The notes: generated from the sequence alone by a model not told the origin. A stretch of DNA of 20,498 nt from Cochliopodium minus (GCA_024220525.1 JAMYWO010000038.1:157753-178250); one strand, 5' to 3'. Positions 10,422 through 20,462 are shown, numbered from the stretch's first letter. Numbers and translations are program-made.

Positions 10422-10535
10422 TTAGTATTTAGAATATTAAAAATGATTTTTCTTTTGAATTTTCAAAAACCAAATTTTATTTTTATTTTGAAATTAAATA
10501 AATTAAAAATATAAAAAAATAAAAAAAATAAAATT

Positions 10536-12367
10536 TTAATTGTTATTTTCATTGTTCACAATTTCAACACTTTCACCTTTTTTCTCTTCTTCATTATTTT
10601 CGATCAAAGAATTTTCTTTTTCGGAAAGGATGACCTCCAACAAAAAAGGATGTTCATCCTTGAGTTTCTGAGCACGAGAGATCAAATCTTTCATTTCCTC
10701 GAAACCCCAGTCCTTTGTAGGAAGTTTCTGGAGAAAAAGTAAACAAGAGGTGATTTCATTGAACTTTGAAAGATCTTCCTCCCACATCAGCAAAAAGGCA
10801 GCCGCAACGTAAATATGAAAGATAGGAAATCCTGAATCATCAAGTTCTGTTAAATAGTGATCCCTAAGAATAAAAAAAAATAAAAATATTTAAAAATAAA
10901 AATATTTAAAAATAAAAATATTTAAAAATAAAAATATTTAAAAATAAAAATATTTAAAAATAAAATTATTTAATAATGGAAATTATTTGAGAAATAATTT
11001 GAGAAATAAGTAAACAAGACTGATTAAAGTAAAGATTGAAAATAAAATTTGGAAGTTTAAAATTAAATTAGAATTAAAATAACAATATTAATAAAGAAAT
11101 AAAAAAAAAAATTAGAACAAAGTTTTACCATAAAAATATTGCGTTGGGCATGGTGAACTCTCTCAGAAAGAAACAGATCATCCATCTGAACCCGAAATAC
11201 ATAAAGTCAATCCCATTTTTGGTGAGTTTTTGGTAGAAGGTAGGGTTAGCTTTTTCTACCAACTGTTCCAATTTTTTGTTTTGATAAAAAGCGTGAATGT
11301 CTCCATGTTCTTTGTCAAACACAAGATATTTCTTTTTTTTTTTTTTTCAAAAAAAATAATAAAATTAAAATATTAATAAAAATATTAAAATTTATAAATT
11401 AAAAAATTTTTTAATAAAATAAAACAAAAAAATTAAAAACTATAATTTTTTTTTTACTTTTAATTGATCAGTTAGAGCATTTAATGACCAAAATATATCC
11501 GCTTCAATACTGACTAAATCTTTCACTGTCATTTTGTCAAGTTTGGTGGTGACATCATTGAGATCGTTGGAGAAATAGGCAGAAAGATAAACAATAAAAA
11601 AAGGAACAGCAACATCATTCAAACCTTGAAAATACCCTATTTCCTCATTGCATTTTGACCAAATAAACAATACTCTGGACAAAGCCTTTAAGAAAAGTAA
11701 AAAAATAAAAAAAGAATCAATAAATATTATAAAATTCAAAATCAAAATGTAAAAATGATATAAAAAATAGACATTAAAATTTAAAATATAAAAATAAAAA
11801 TCAAAGTTTTAAAAAATTATTTTCAAATATTAAAAATAAAAAAAAATATAAAATAAACAAAAATTTTGAAAAATGAAAATAAATAATATAAAAATAAAAA
11901 ATAATGAGATGAAAAAATCAGACACGAAATTTCAAAATATAAATAAAAATAATATGTATAGAAAGATGAAATGATTACTTTTTGAATTTTATTGTGAGCC
12001 ATTAAGTGAGGAAAAGATGAAGTAGAGGTTCTAGGAACATCCACCCTTATTTGTGTCAAAAGTTTTTTGTCATCCTCGCTGAAAGAGTTGTCGATGATTT
12101 TGTAATTCTTTGCGATGAAAGTGTTGTATTGGTTTCTCTTCAAATTTATGGTGGATTGGATCAAATCTTTGTGTGGAGGGAGATATTTCAACAATATTTG
12201 CCAAACCAATGCTCGATGCTTTGGGTTTCTGTGTGATCTAAATGTTGGTCTCAATGATTCTAATGAGAAAAAAAGAAATCACGATAAAGATTTTTCAAAA
12301 ATTGAAGATTAAGTCGAGAAAAAAAATTGTTCCGAAATTTTTTTCTCTTTTCAAAAAACTGATCCAT
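10536..12367 (-). CDS. TBC1D22: TBC-domain Rab GTPase-activating protein, TBC1D22/Gyp1 type
   Basis: Rab GAP acting at Golgi/endosome membranes in relatives (yeast Gyp1 on Ypt1). Exons: 12367-12283, 12259-11979, 11685-11458, 11331-11129 and 10863-10536, giving 374 residues if the 23-base gap 12282-12260 is an intron. Motifs: HRALVWQILLKYLP; IRVDVPRT carrying the Arg finger (about residue 105); YFQGLND carrying the Gln finger (about 142), with FIW before it; EADIFWSLNALTD; GFRWMICFFLRE; and FHIYVAAAFLLMW. Both catalytic residues are present, so it should be active. The TBC domain makes up almost the whole protein; the long N-terminus of animal TBC1D22 is missing. The extreme 5' end is uncertain: the 23-base gap is either an unusually short intron or a one-base error in a run of seven A (12268-12274). 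The two options give different residues near position 29. Confidence 0.86.
10881..10976. repeat. 16-base tandem repeat in a TBC gene intron
   Basis: Five perfect copies of TAAAAATATTTAAAAA in a row (10881-10960) and a sixth degenerate copy, inside the last intron (11128-10864) of the Rab GAP gene. No coding role is likely; copy number should vary between strains. Confidence 0.9.
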
Positions 12368-12620
12368 TATTTTGTTGAGATGACATGTTTTTAAGAAATA
12401 TTTTGTATAATAAAGTTGAAAGAAATTTTTTTTTTTAGATACTTAGATTTAATAATGAAATCAATTTTCATAAAATTAATTATTTTTATTTCATGAATTT
12501 TATTTTCATTTTCTTCAATTTATGTATTTCAATCTTAATTTTCTTTATTTCAATTTATAAAAGGTATATATATATATTTGCTGAATATAAATTTAGGATG
12601 TGAGCATCATTAAAAAATTT

Positions 12621-13163
12621 TCATTTACCAACATCTATTTCGCTCTTGGAGATGATATTCTCATAGATCTCATCTATCTTCTCCTCATTCAAGGTCTCAG
12701 TGACAGAAGATTGGGTATCAAAGATGGTATTGAGCTGGAATTCAGATGTAGAGAAGCTTTTGTCGATGGGTTCTATACATTCCTTTTTACAGGAAGGGCA
12801 TTTATATTCGGTGATGGATGGGAAAATTTTTTTTTGGCAATTGAAACACCAAAATGGGTTTTCTACGTATTGATCTTCTGTGTTAAGGAGATCTTTGTTG
12901 ATATTTACAAGTTTTGAATTTTCGTTGATGAAGGTGTGGCGCTTGTGATTCAAATTGATCTCAATCTCGATATCATAGGTGCTCTTTTGTTGTTTGATCA
13001 ATTCTAATTGATATTTGTGGCATTCTTCGCAATTTTCCTAACAAAATAGTATTTGATGAGAATGTTAAGTATAATATGAAATGCATTATATTTATATTTA
13101 TAGATTAAGCAGATTGTAATGTTATTGTTTCAAATCAATAAAGTATCAAAATTTAAATACCAT
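12621..13163 (-). CDS. Small zinc-ribbon protein (RNF126-type ribbon, no RING)
   Basis: 139 residues. The main exon 13037-12621 starts after a TAG acceptor and has no ATG in frame near its start. The best first exon is the ATG alone at 13163-13161, directly followed by GTATTT, with a 123-base intron and a poly-A leader. The protein starts MENCEECHKYQ, with a CxxCH knuckle at 4-8. Its centre has FWCFNCQKKIFPS and YKCPSCKKECIEP (Cys 65, 68, 81, 84), which matches the N-terminal zinc ribbon of RNF126/RNF115-type ubiquitin ligases. The C-terminus is acidic and disordered and ends in an amphipathic stretch, and there is no RING domain. So it may bind ubiquitin or a partner without ligase activity; the function is unknown. 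The main frame overlaps no other gene and shares a 196-base divergent promoter with CTU1. Confidence 0.68.
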
Positions 13164-13359
13164 TTTTTTTTAATATATTTTTATCTTTTGTTGATCAAAA
13201 AATGAAAAAGGATCTAAATAGATTGAATGATGATAGATTCAACAACTTTTTTTTGCTCAAAATTTAATTTTGGTGAAAATATTTCAAAGGAATTTTAATT
13301 TTAGTTGAAAATAAATTTCACAAAAAAAAAAAATTGAAAAGAGAAGAAAAAACCCATAG
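13164..13359. promoter_or_regulatory. Shared divergent promoter, zinc-ribbon gene / CTU1
   Basis: Only 196 bases separate the two divergent starts, so both promoters must lie here or overlap. Runs of A precede both start codons. No recognisable box can be named. Confidence 0.5.
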
Positions 13360-15023
13360 ATGCCAAAAAAATGTGAAAGATGTTCCATAAACAATTGTTC
13401 AATGAAAAGACCAAAAGATGGATCAATGATATGCAAGGAATGTTTTTTTGATTTGTTTGAATTGGAAATACATGAGACGATAACCTCAAACAATCTGTTC
13501 AAGAAAGGACAAAAGATAGCAATAGGAGCCAGTGGTGGGAAAGATTCGACGGTATTGGCACATGTGATGACAACATTGAATAAAAGATATGAATATGGAC
13601 TTGAATTATTTCTATTGTCCATAGATGAGGGGATAAAGGGATATAGAGATGATTCATTGGAGGTATAATATAAAAAAATAAATTGTGAGAAATATATCAG
13701 AAAGAGAAAAATTGTCATGAATAGATATGATAAAAAGGAATTTAAATAAATGAATTGAATATTTAAATGCAATGAATATATTTCATGACTATATCCGATT
13801 TAAAATATTTTCAATTTCAATCAATTTAAATTTAATTTTAAATTTAATTTAAAGACAGTGAAAAGAAATCAACAACAATACCAATTACCATTGAAAATTT
13901 TGTCATACAAAGATCTCTATGATTGGACAATGGACGAGATAGTAAACGAAATAGGAATGAAAAATAATTGTACATTTTGTGGAGTATTTAGAAGGCAAGG
14001 TAAAAAAAAATTAATTATTTTTTATTTTTTTAATTTTTAATTTTTAATTTTTAATTTTTAATTTTTAATTTTTAATTTTTAATTTTCTATTTTCTATTTT
14101 TATTTTTTTTTTATAGCTTTGGATAGAGGTGCTGCTATGTTGGGAGCAAATATGATCGCCACAGGTCACAATGCAGACGATATTGCAGAAACAGTGTTGA
14201 TGAATTTGTTGAGAGGAGATGTTCCAAGATTAGGAAGATGTACATCAGTAATTACTGGAAAAGAAGGAAGTTTGCCAAGGTAAAGGAAATTTATCTAAAA
14301 ATATTTTCCATTTTTTTTTGTTTATTTTATTTTTTATTTTTTTTTGGGTAGTTTTTTTTTTTGAATTGAAATTTTTTGTTATTATTTGTTTTTTTTATTT
14401 TTTTGGGAAGTTTTTTTATTTTTGAATTAAAATTTTTTATCATTATTTGTTTTTTTTTATTTTTTAATTTTAAATATACAATTTTTCATTTCATTTTTTA
14501 ATCAATTTATAGATGTAAACCATTTAAGTACACATATGAGAAAGAAATAGTGTTATACGCTTACTACAAAAAGCTTGACTACTTCTCCACCGAGTGCACC
14601 TACTCTCCCAACGCATACAGAGGGTACGCAAGAGAGTTCATCAAAGACTTGGAAGCAATCAGACCAAGTTCCATTTTGGACATCATCAGAAGCGGAGAAT
14701 CATTCGAAACGAAGGAGAACACTTCTGTTCAGGTGTTGGGTACTTGTGAAAAATGTGGTTACATCAGCTCCAATAAGATTTGTAAGGCTTGTATTTTGTT
14801 GGAAGGTTTGAATAAGAGTCGTCCTTTGATCAGCATTGTCAGCGAAAAAAGTGAAGGAGAAACGATTCTTGTCACTAATAATCGTATCAGTAACAATAAT
14901 AATACTGTTAACAACAATTATAATACCATTCATAATAATGTTACTGATGATAATGAGGAGGGGAAGAAGGTTGTCACTTTGCCTACTTCCCAACTCTCAA
15001 AAACAGATATGTTTAATANATAA
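13360..15023 (+). CDS. CTU1: Cytoplasmic tRNA 2-thiolation protein 1 (CTU1/NCS6)
   Basis: Adenylates and thiolates wobble U34 of tRNA Lys, Glu and Gln (mcm5s2U pathway), together with CTU2 and URM1. Exons: 13360-13662, 13855-13999, 14117-14279 and 14513-15023, giving 373 residues. Intron phases are 0, 1 and 2, and all joins keep frame. Motifs: N-terminal zinc finger with CERC (5-8) and ICKEC (25-28); PP-loop SGGKDS at 58-63; SIDEGI; DSLETVKRNQ across the first splice; CTFC at 140-143, with Cys 232 in STEC, the probable three cluster or active Cys of this family; TGHNADD at 165-171; a C-terminal CEKC / CKAC zinc knuckle pair. Length is near the human and yeast proteins. An Asn-rich tail ([11 protein letters not shown]) is extra. 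The second last codon contains an undetermined base (15019). Confidence 0.95.
14027..14082. repeat. Heptanucleotide tandem repeat in CTU1 intron 2
   Basis: Eight perfect copies of TTTTTAA in the second intron (14000-14116) of CTU1. It lies in the pyrimidine-rich part before the acceptor at 14116 and could affect its distance from the branch point. Confidence 0.88.
14341..14463. repeat. Tandem duplication of about 60 bases in CTU1 intron 3
   Basis: Two imperfect copies lie head to tail, about 14341-14400 and 14401-14463. Each has TTTTGGG(T/A)AG, then a T-run, GAATT(G/A)AAATTTTTT and ATTATTTGTTTTTT. The duplication explains much of the length of this intron (14280-14512). Confidence 0.75.
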
Positions 15024-15090
15024 TAAATAATAAATAATAAATAATAAATAATAAATAATAAATAATAAATAATAAATAATAAATAATAAA
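15021..15090. repeat. TAATAAA heptanucleotide microsatellite at the CTU1 stop
   Basis: Ten perfect copies of TAATAAA, the first starting exactly at the CTU1 stop codon. Degenerate A/T repeats continue to about 15240. The undetermined base at 15019 lies two bases before it. The region is the shared 3' flank of CTU1 and the convergent RCC1 gene and is a weak point for assembly. Confidence 0.9.
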
Positions 15091-15236
15091 TAATATATAA
15101 TAAAAAATAAATATAATAAATAAATAAAATAAATAAAAAAAATGAAAAAAAATAAAAAATAAAATAAAAAAAATGATAAAAATAAAAAAAATAAAAATAA
15201 ACAATGTGATAAAAATTTGGAAATAATAAATAAGAA

Positions 15237-16014
15237 TTAAAAAATAAAAAATAAAAAAAAAATAAAAAAAAAATAAAATTTAAAACCTTTTAAGAATAAA
15301 GCATGGTTGTATCCAATCGAAAAAGAAACTACATCTTCGATGAAAATTTCTTTGTTGGTAGTTTTACTTGTCATATTTTCTTCACTAAATCCTTCCCAAA
15401 TTCCTACCCAATAAAACTTTCCATTGTCTATTAAATAAAAAAATTTAAATAAAATTTGATATTAAAATTTATTAGTAAAAATATTTGAAAAAAATTTTTC
15501 TTCGTAGATACTTTTTTGGAACATAGAAAATAAAAAAGAAGAACAAATTGCTTTGACATTTCTTTCAATCAAAGAAAATTTAAACTTGCTTAAGTTTTTT
15601 CCTATGAAAAAATTAAAAAATGAACAAAATAAATGAAAACTTGTTTTACCACAACCATATAAATCTCCATTATCTTTAAAATGAAAAAAATGAAAAATAA
15701 AAAATAAAAATTGGAAATCTCTGGAAATTTTTATTTTTTAATTTACTTTCTAAATAAAAGGATTGTCCATGTCCCAATACAATAGATTTTATTCTTGGAT
15801 TATTCATTATTTTTGTGGGTGAATAAATATTTTCAGTTCCTTTATCAATACCACATTGCCCATTATTATTTTTACCAAATGAATACACATCTCCATTTTC
15901 TGATACATCAAAGAAAGTGATCAGTAAATAAATAATATCCTCAATTAAATTTTTTTTTTTACCACACATAAAGATGTTGTGATATGAGAAACAAGAATTA
16001 GAATTTCTAATCAT
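15237..16014 (-). CDS. RCC1-repeat protein, short and possibly truncated
   Basis: Exons 16014-15963, 15899-15747, 15673-15650 (24 bases), 15601-15512 and 15427 onward; phase-1 joins keep frame throughout. RCC1-type propeller blades are visible: ENGDVYSFGKNNNGQCG, SIVLGHGQSFYLE, NNGDLYGCGKN and SIGYNHALFLK. The protein starts in the middle of a blade (SYHNIFM matches the usual HSLFL), so N-terminal blades are missing. After FLK at 15288 the frame either runs into a Phe-rich tail with a stop at 15237, or a donor at 15286 leads to exons that I cannot find. A complete seven-blade propeller is therefore not encoded here. It may be a gene fragment, a pseudogene, or a gene cut by misassembly at the neighbouring microsatellite. 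RCC1 proteins are propellers used in GTPase exchange and protein binding; no specific role can be given. Confidence 0.6.
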
Positions 16015-16252
16015 CTTTATTTTTTTTTAACTTCTTTTTCAATTTTTTTTAATTTTTTTTAATTTTTTTGAACTACAAAACAATACCACTTTAAAATTAG
16101 AAAATTTTAAAAATAAAAAAAAATGTAAATATTGAGCAAGGTTGTACCAACCTACAAAATTATTGTTTGTGGAATTATCTTTTCAATTCAGTGAAATAAT
16201 TTGACTATAAAAAATATTTTAGAAAAATAAAAAAATTAATAAATTAAAAAAA

Positions 16253-17115
16253 ATGAGCTTCTCAGATATCAACAAATCTGAATTAATATTTCCTCTCATT
16301 TCATTATTTTTTATCGTGTTATATCATGTTTTCTTATTCATAAGATTTCTCAAGTATCCACATACATCTTCATTGACAGTGAGTATAATGTCAAGAAGAG
16401 ATTGGGTCAAAAGACAATTCAAAAAAGATAAAACAATATCAATCGATATATTAAGGTAAGTAAATTCAAAGTTAACATTAGGCTTAAAATTTGTTGCAAT
16501 ATTTTGGACCCAACTACATAATGCTTACTATTTATTTGATCTAGAAACATAATACTCACTACATCATTCCAAGGAAGTTCTATTGTTGTTGTAGCTTTTT
16601 TTGCGTTCAAACGAGGAATAGAAGTATTGCCACCAACATTAAAGGAGATAAAATCACTAGTTTTGGCGGCAATGTTTCTCTTTTCATTCATTTGTTTGGT
16701 GTTTTCTCTCAAAGATATATTCCACATCATCTTCTATTTATATCTTTCAAATGAAGAATTATTGAAGCTCTTATCTAATAATTATGTCCCAGATGATATG
16801 GGAACACTCAGAAGGGTTGCAAGAGTAGATTCTGAAACCAAAGCGGAAATAGTAGATACTTCCTCCGAAAGCATCAAGATCCAAGTATATCAAGAAGATC
16901 TGGAAGAGGATGAAGAAATGAAGGATATCCTGGCCATTTTGAAAAATCTGATCACCAAAACTACCAAATTGTATTGGTTATCTTTCAGATTGATGTATTT
17001 GACTATTCCCATCTTTGGTTGGATGATCGCTCCGATCTGGTCGCTTGTGGCAACCCTATTGACCATCATCATGTTGTATTTTGCTGATCAAACAGGAGAT
17101 TATAAAGTAGATTAA
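16253..17115 (+). CDS. DUF599-like membrane protein, copy 1
   Basis: Two exons, 16253-16455 and 16545-17115, joined in phase 2, giving 257 residues. Helix 1 is near residues 11-33 (FPLISLFFIVLYHVFLFIRF). A pattern typical of DUF599 follows: YH, then KYPHT, then RRDWVKRQF, then DILRNIILTTSFQGSS. Further hydrophobic segments are VVVAFFAF, LVLAAMFLFSFICLVF, and a C-terminal pair (YLTIPIFGWMIAPIW, LVATLLTIIMLYF). Between helix 3 and the C-terminal pair is a soluble acidic loop of about 75 residues with a DLEEDEEM patch. DUF599 proteins occur in plants, bacteria and some protists; their function is unknown. The start lies behind a poly-A leader and shares a 238-base spacer (16015-16252) with the divergent RCC1 gene. 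Confidence 0.8.
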
Positions 17116-17346
17116 GAATAGATGGATGATTAAATTTGAATGAATTATTTAAATTGTAAATAAAACTATATTATAGCTATCAAAGAGATTTGAAAGTGAA
17201 ATATTTTTCAACAATCATTACAAGATCTTCATATAAAAAAATAAATTTTTTCGCTTAAAATATAAAAAAGAATTTCTCCTCTCATTCTTTTTTATTTTTA
17301 ATTGAGAAAACAAGAAAACAAGAAAAATTAAAAAATTGGAGAGATA

Positions 17347-18992
17347 ATGTTAAGTGTACAATCTCTTTTAGAAATCATCTTTTCATCAAGTGGATTCATT
17401 ATTCTTCTTTTATATCACATATTTTTTCTTTATAAATGTATCAAAAAACCTCACACATGCAATTTGGTAAATGAGATAATCCCTATTTTTAAACTATTAT
17501 TTTTTAAAACTTTTCTTTGCATTTAAAATCAAGTTGATAAATTTGAAGGCAAGGACAGTATGGGCAGCAAAAGCAGTAGAAGGTGATCATGGCCTCCCAA
17601 TAAAAACATTTGGGTGAGTATTAATCAATAAAATTAAAGATATCTTTATTTCGGAGATAATTAAGATATTTCGGAGGAAAAACAAATTTAAAAAAATAAA
17701 ATAATTAAAAAAAAAATAAAATAATAAATAAATTATTAACAATAAAAAAATTGAACATTCGTTATTTTAAACTGTAATAATTATTTTAAATTAACTTTAC
17801 TTTTAAAAAACTAACAGTGCAATGATTAGCGGATTAAGTATGCAAGGATCAGCATCATTGGTAGTAGTTTTCTTCGCATTTAACGCAGGACTCGACCTGG
17901 AGGTGGCACAAAAAAACAAGTTGTTGGATTTCAAATTTTACACTTTGGCAGCTATTTTCATGTTCAATTTTATCACTTTGGTTTTTTGCTTGAGAGAAGT
18001 CAACAGTGCAAGTTTTTATTTTGAATTGGAAGGAGAGGATTGTAAAAAAAAAAAAATTTATTTCTTTTTTTAAAATTTTGTTTTTTATATTTTCTTTTAA
18101 ATATTTTTTTTTATTCTTAATTCTTTTTTATTTTCTTATTTTATTATTATTTCATTTTTTTATTTAATTTTCAAAAAAAAAAAAAAAAAAAAAGGTTTTC
18201 ATTTGCTGAACAAATACAAAAAAACTCACAATGAATTTAAAGAGGCGATAATAATGAAACAAATTCTAGAAAACGAGTATATGGAAGAAAGAATGAAACA
18301 GCAAAAGAAGATCGAAATGGAGACGTTCGTGGAGCACGAGGGCACCGAACAAACGAAAGAAATTGAAAAGAGCAATGATTTGGCAATGAAAAAACTCAGC
18401 CCCGCAATCAACAGAGATGACAGTTACTTTACTCTCGTTGACAAACAAGATAAAATAAATGAGGAGAAAAAATTGATTGGTAATGATAGTAGTAGTGATG
18501 AAGAAAAACAGGACAAATTTAGTGAAGAAAAAAAGTTGATTAGTTTTGTTGAAACAGAAAGAAACGACAAAGAAATTCTTGAAGAGAAGCAGCTTCCTGG
18601 CAATCTTTTATCGAGGGACTATGAGATGTATTTCCGTGAAGAAGAGCTCTTCGAGAAAGAAAAGATGAAGGATGAGGGCACAAGGTTCATTAAATCTGTT
18701 GTAATAAGTTTAGTTACAAGGGCTCAAGGTAAAAATGATTAATTTAAAAAATGATTAATTAAAATAAAAAATTAAATAAAAAAGATTAAAAAAAATTTTT
18801 GAAAATCATTTAATTGATTTAGTTTATTACTGGTTGGCTATGAGATCTTATTACTTTGCTTTCATTGTTGGTATGTGGATCATTGGTTCTATTCCGGGAT
18901 TCATTGCCTGCATTTTAACAGTAATCACGTTCTACTTTACTGACAGAAAATTCGGGAAAAAAAATTCTTCTTCTTCTGATTCAATCTTTTAG
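17347..18992 (+). CDS. DUF599-like membrane protein, copy 2, with long charged loop
   Basis: Paralogue of the upstream gene. Exons 17347-17466, 17534-17613, 17818-18041, 18195-18728 and 18823-18992, giving 375 residues; all joins keep frame (phases 0, 2, 1, 1). Same plan: LLLYHIFFLYKCIKKPHT, LKARTVWAAKAV, GAMISGLSMQGSASLVVVFFAF, LAAIFMFNFITLVFCL, and a C-terminal pair (YYFAFIVGMWIIGSI, FIACILTVITFYFTD). The intron at KTF-G falls at the same place and phase as the only intron of copy 1. The loop between helix 3 and the C-terminal pair is about 180 residues, very rich in Glu and Lys, with the unit KQDKxxEEKKLI present twice. It is probably a cytosolic coiled-coil arm that was lengthened after duplication. 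Function unknown. It converges with the second RCC1 gene; the stops are 90 bases apart. Confidence 0.8.
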
Positions 18993-19081
18993 TTTTTAAA
19001 AAATTTTGTACATATAAATAAATTATTCAATTTAATTTTTTATTTAATTTTTAATTTTTATTTTTTGTTTGTGGTTTGTTT

Positions 19082-20380
19082 TCAATAAGAAAATTTAATT
19101 ATGATTTGTTGAACAGGTTTTGGAACTTTGATTTTGTTAGAAGAAAGAATTGGACAACATTTCAAACACAACAAAAAAGTAAAAGTTCTTTCTTTGAAAT
19201 GTTTCCCCATATATTTATGAACACTTGTTGACCATTCCTTCAAATTTAATTTTAAATAATTAAAAATTTAAAATGAAAAAATGAACCATTGTTTGTTGAT
19301 TGTTTTGGAGTAACATCAAATTTTTGAATTCAAGTTTAGTAATGTTAGAAAGACATCCTTGATTTTTTAAATCGCCTAATCCTAACTGTCCACTTTGTGA
19401 ATTTCCACAAACAAATATTTCGTTCTTATCTTTAATAAATAATAAAAAATTCAAAAAAGAATTAAAAATAAATTTACAAAAAAATCAAAAAAAAATAAAC
19501 AAAAAAATAAAAAAATTAATCACTATTGACGAAAATGGAATGATCATATCCTGTTGCCATAAATGAGATATTGGATAGATTCAACTTTATAAATTTTGAA
19601 ACACATTTTTGAATTCCCGACCCAAGTTGACCATTACCATTATTTCCACACCCATACACGTCCCCATCATCTAATATGGAAACAATAAAAAAATATAATA
19701 AAAAATAAAAAATAAAAAAATCAAAAAATAAAAAAATAAAAATATAATTTAAAATAAAAAATAAAAAAATAAAAAAATGAAAAAATGAAAAAATGAAAAA
19801 ATGAAATAAAAATAAAAAAATGAATAAAAGATAAAAATAAAATTCAAAATAAAAAAAAATAAAAAAATAGAAAAATTTTATTTAACCAGTTAAAAAAAAA
19901 GAACAATGAGAACTACAATGAACAGAAGAAATATTAGGAGGTAAAGTGTCAACTGTAAAAACCCCGTTCTCTGTATTATTTTTTGAATGGTTCAGACCCA
20001 ACTGTCCACTATTATTTCTTCCAAAACTCTTCATAACAGTATTTCCTTGCTCATCTCCTATTTTTTCAAATTTATTTATTTTATTGTTTATTTTTTATTT
20101 TTATTTTTCATTTTATTTTATTATTATTTCACCAATTTTGGTCACCGAAATTTATTTTTTTATTTTTTATTTTTTGATTTTTTTATTTTTATTTTATTTT
20201 TTTCAATTTTTTTATTTATAATTTTACTTGTTAAAATTAAAGAATGACTCCATCCACAAATGACAGATATGATATTTTTATCTTGTAACAAAAAAGTGGG
20301 TTTGTTCACATAAGAATATTTGTCAATTATTCCAAGTTTTCCAAAAGAATTAGATCCCATCACCCATACCTCTCCATTAT
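19082..20380 (-). CDS. RCC1-repeat protein, C-terminal part
   Basis: Five exons in the window: 20380-20228, 20057-19887, 19670-19524, 19429-19287 and 19237-19082. Earlier exons lie beyond 20498. Each of the first four exons holds one RCC1 blade: NGEVWVMGSNSFGKLG with CGWSHSLILT; MKSFGRNNSGQLG with CSSHCSFFLT; DGDVYGCGNNGNGQLG with TGYDHSIFV; and KNEIFVCGNSQSGQLG. All inter-blade introns are phase 1 and cut at the same point, just before the NG turn. The last exon, joined in phase 0, encodes 51 non-propeller residues (EWSTSVHKYMGKHFKERTF, FLLCLKCC, KIKVPKPVQQIIIKF), which look like a helical tail. This differs from the short RCC1 gene at 15237, where no such tail is found. A binding or exchange-factor role is possible; the partner is unknown. 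Confidence 0.82.
19772..19803. repeat. AAAAAATG octanucleotide repeat in RCC1 intron
   Basis: Four perfect copies inside the intron 19886-19671 of the second RCC1 gene, within a longer A/T-only stretch. Confidence 0.85.
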
Positions 20381-20425
20381 CTTTTAAAAACAAATTTTAA
20401 AAAAGAAATTAAAAAAGAAATTAAA

Positions 20426-20445
<20 letters not shown>

Positions 20446-20462
<17 letters not shown>

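Noticed and set aside
12333-12409. Minus-strand ATG upstream of the Rab GAP start (MSSQQNNGS)
   Set aside because: It stops after eleven codons and cannot be spliced in frame to the TBC exons; at most a short upstream frame.
12600-12917. Plus-strand 105-residue frame opposite the zinc-ribbon gene
   Set aside because: The zinc-ribbon cysteines on the minus strand are a far better explanation.
13284-13772. Minus-strand 162-residue hydrophobic frame opposite CTU1 exon 1
   Set aside because: It overlaps the clear CTU1 PP-loop exon on the other strand; antisense shadow.
15013-15204. Minus-strand Phe/Ile/Tyr frame over the microsatellite
   Set aside because: Pure translation of an A/T simple repeat, with no gene evidence.
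16015-16250. Possible extra upstream exon of the short RCC1 gene near 16138-16190
   Set aside because: A frame between AAAAG and GTTGG exists, but it gives Asn-rich sequence without an RCC1 motif.
19946-20247. Two overlapping Phe-rich plus-strand frames
   Set aside because: Shadows of RCC1 exons and of a T-rich intron.
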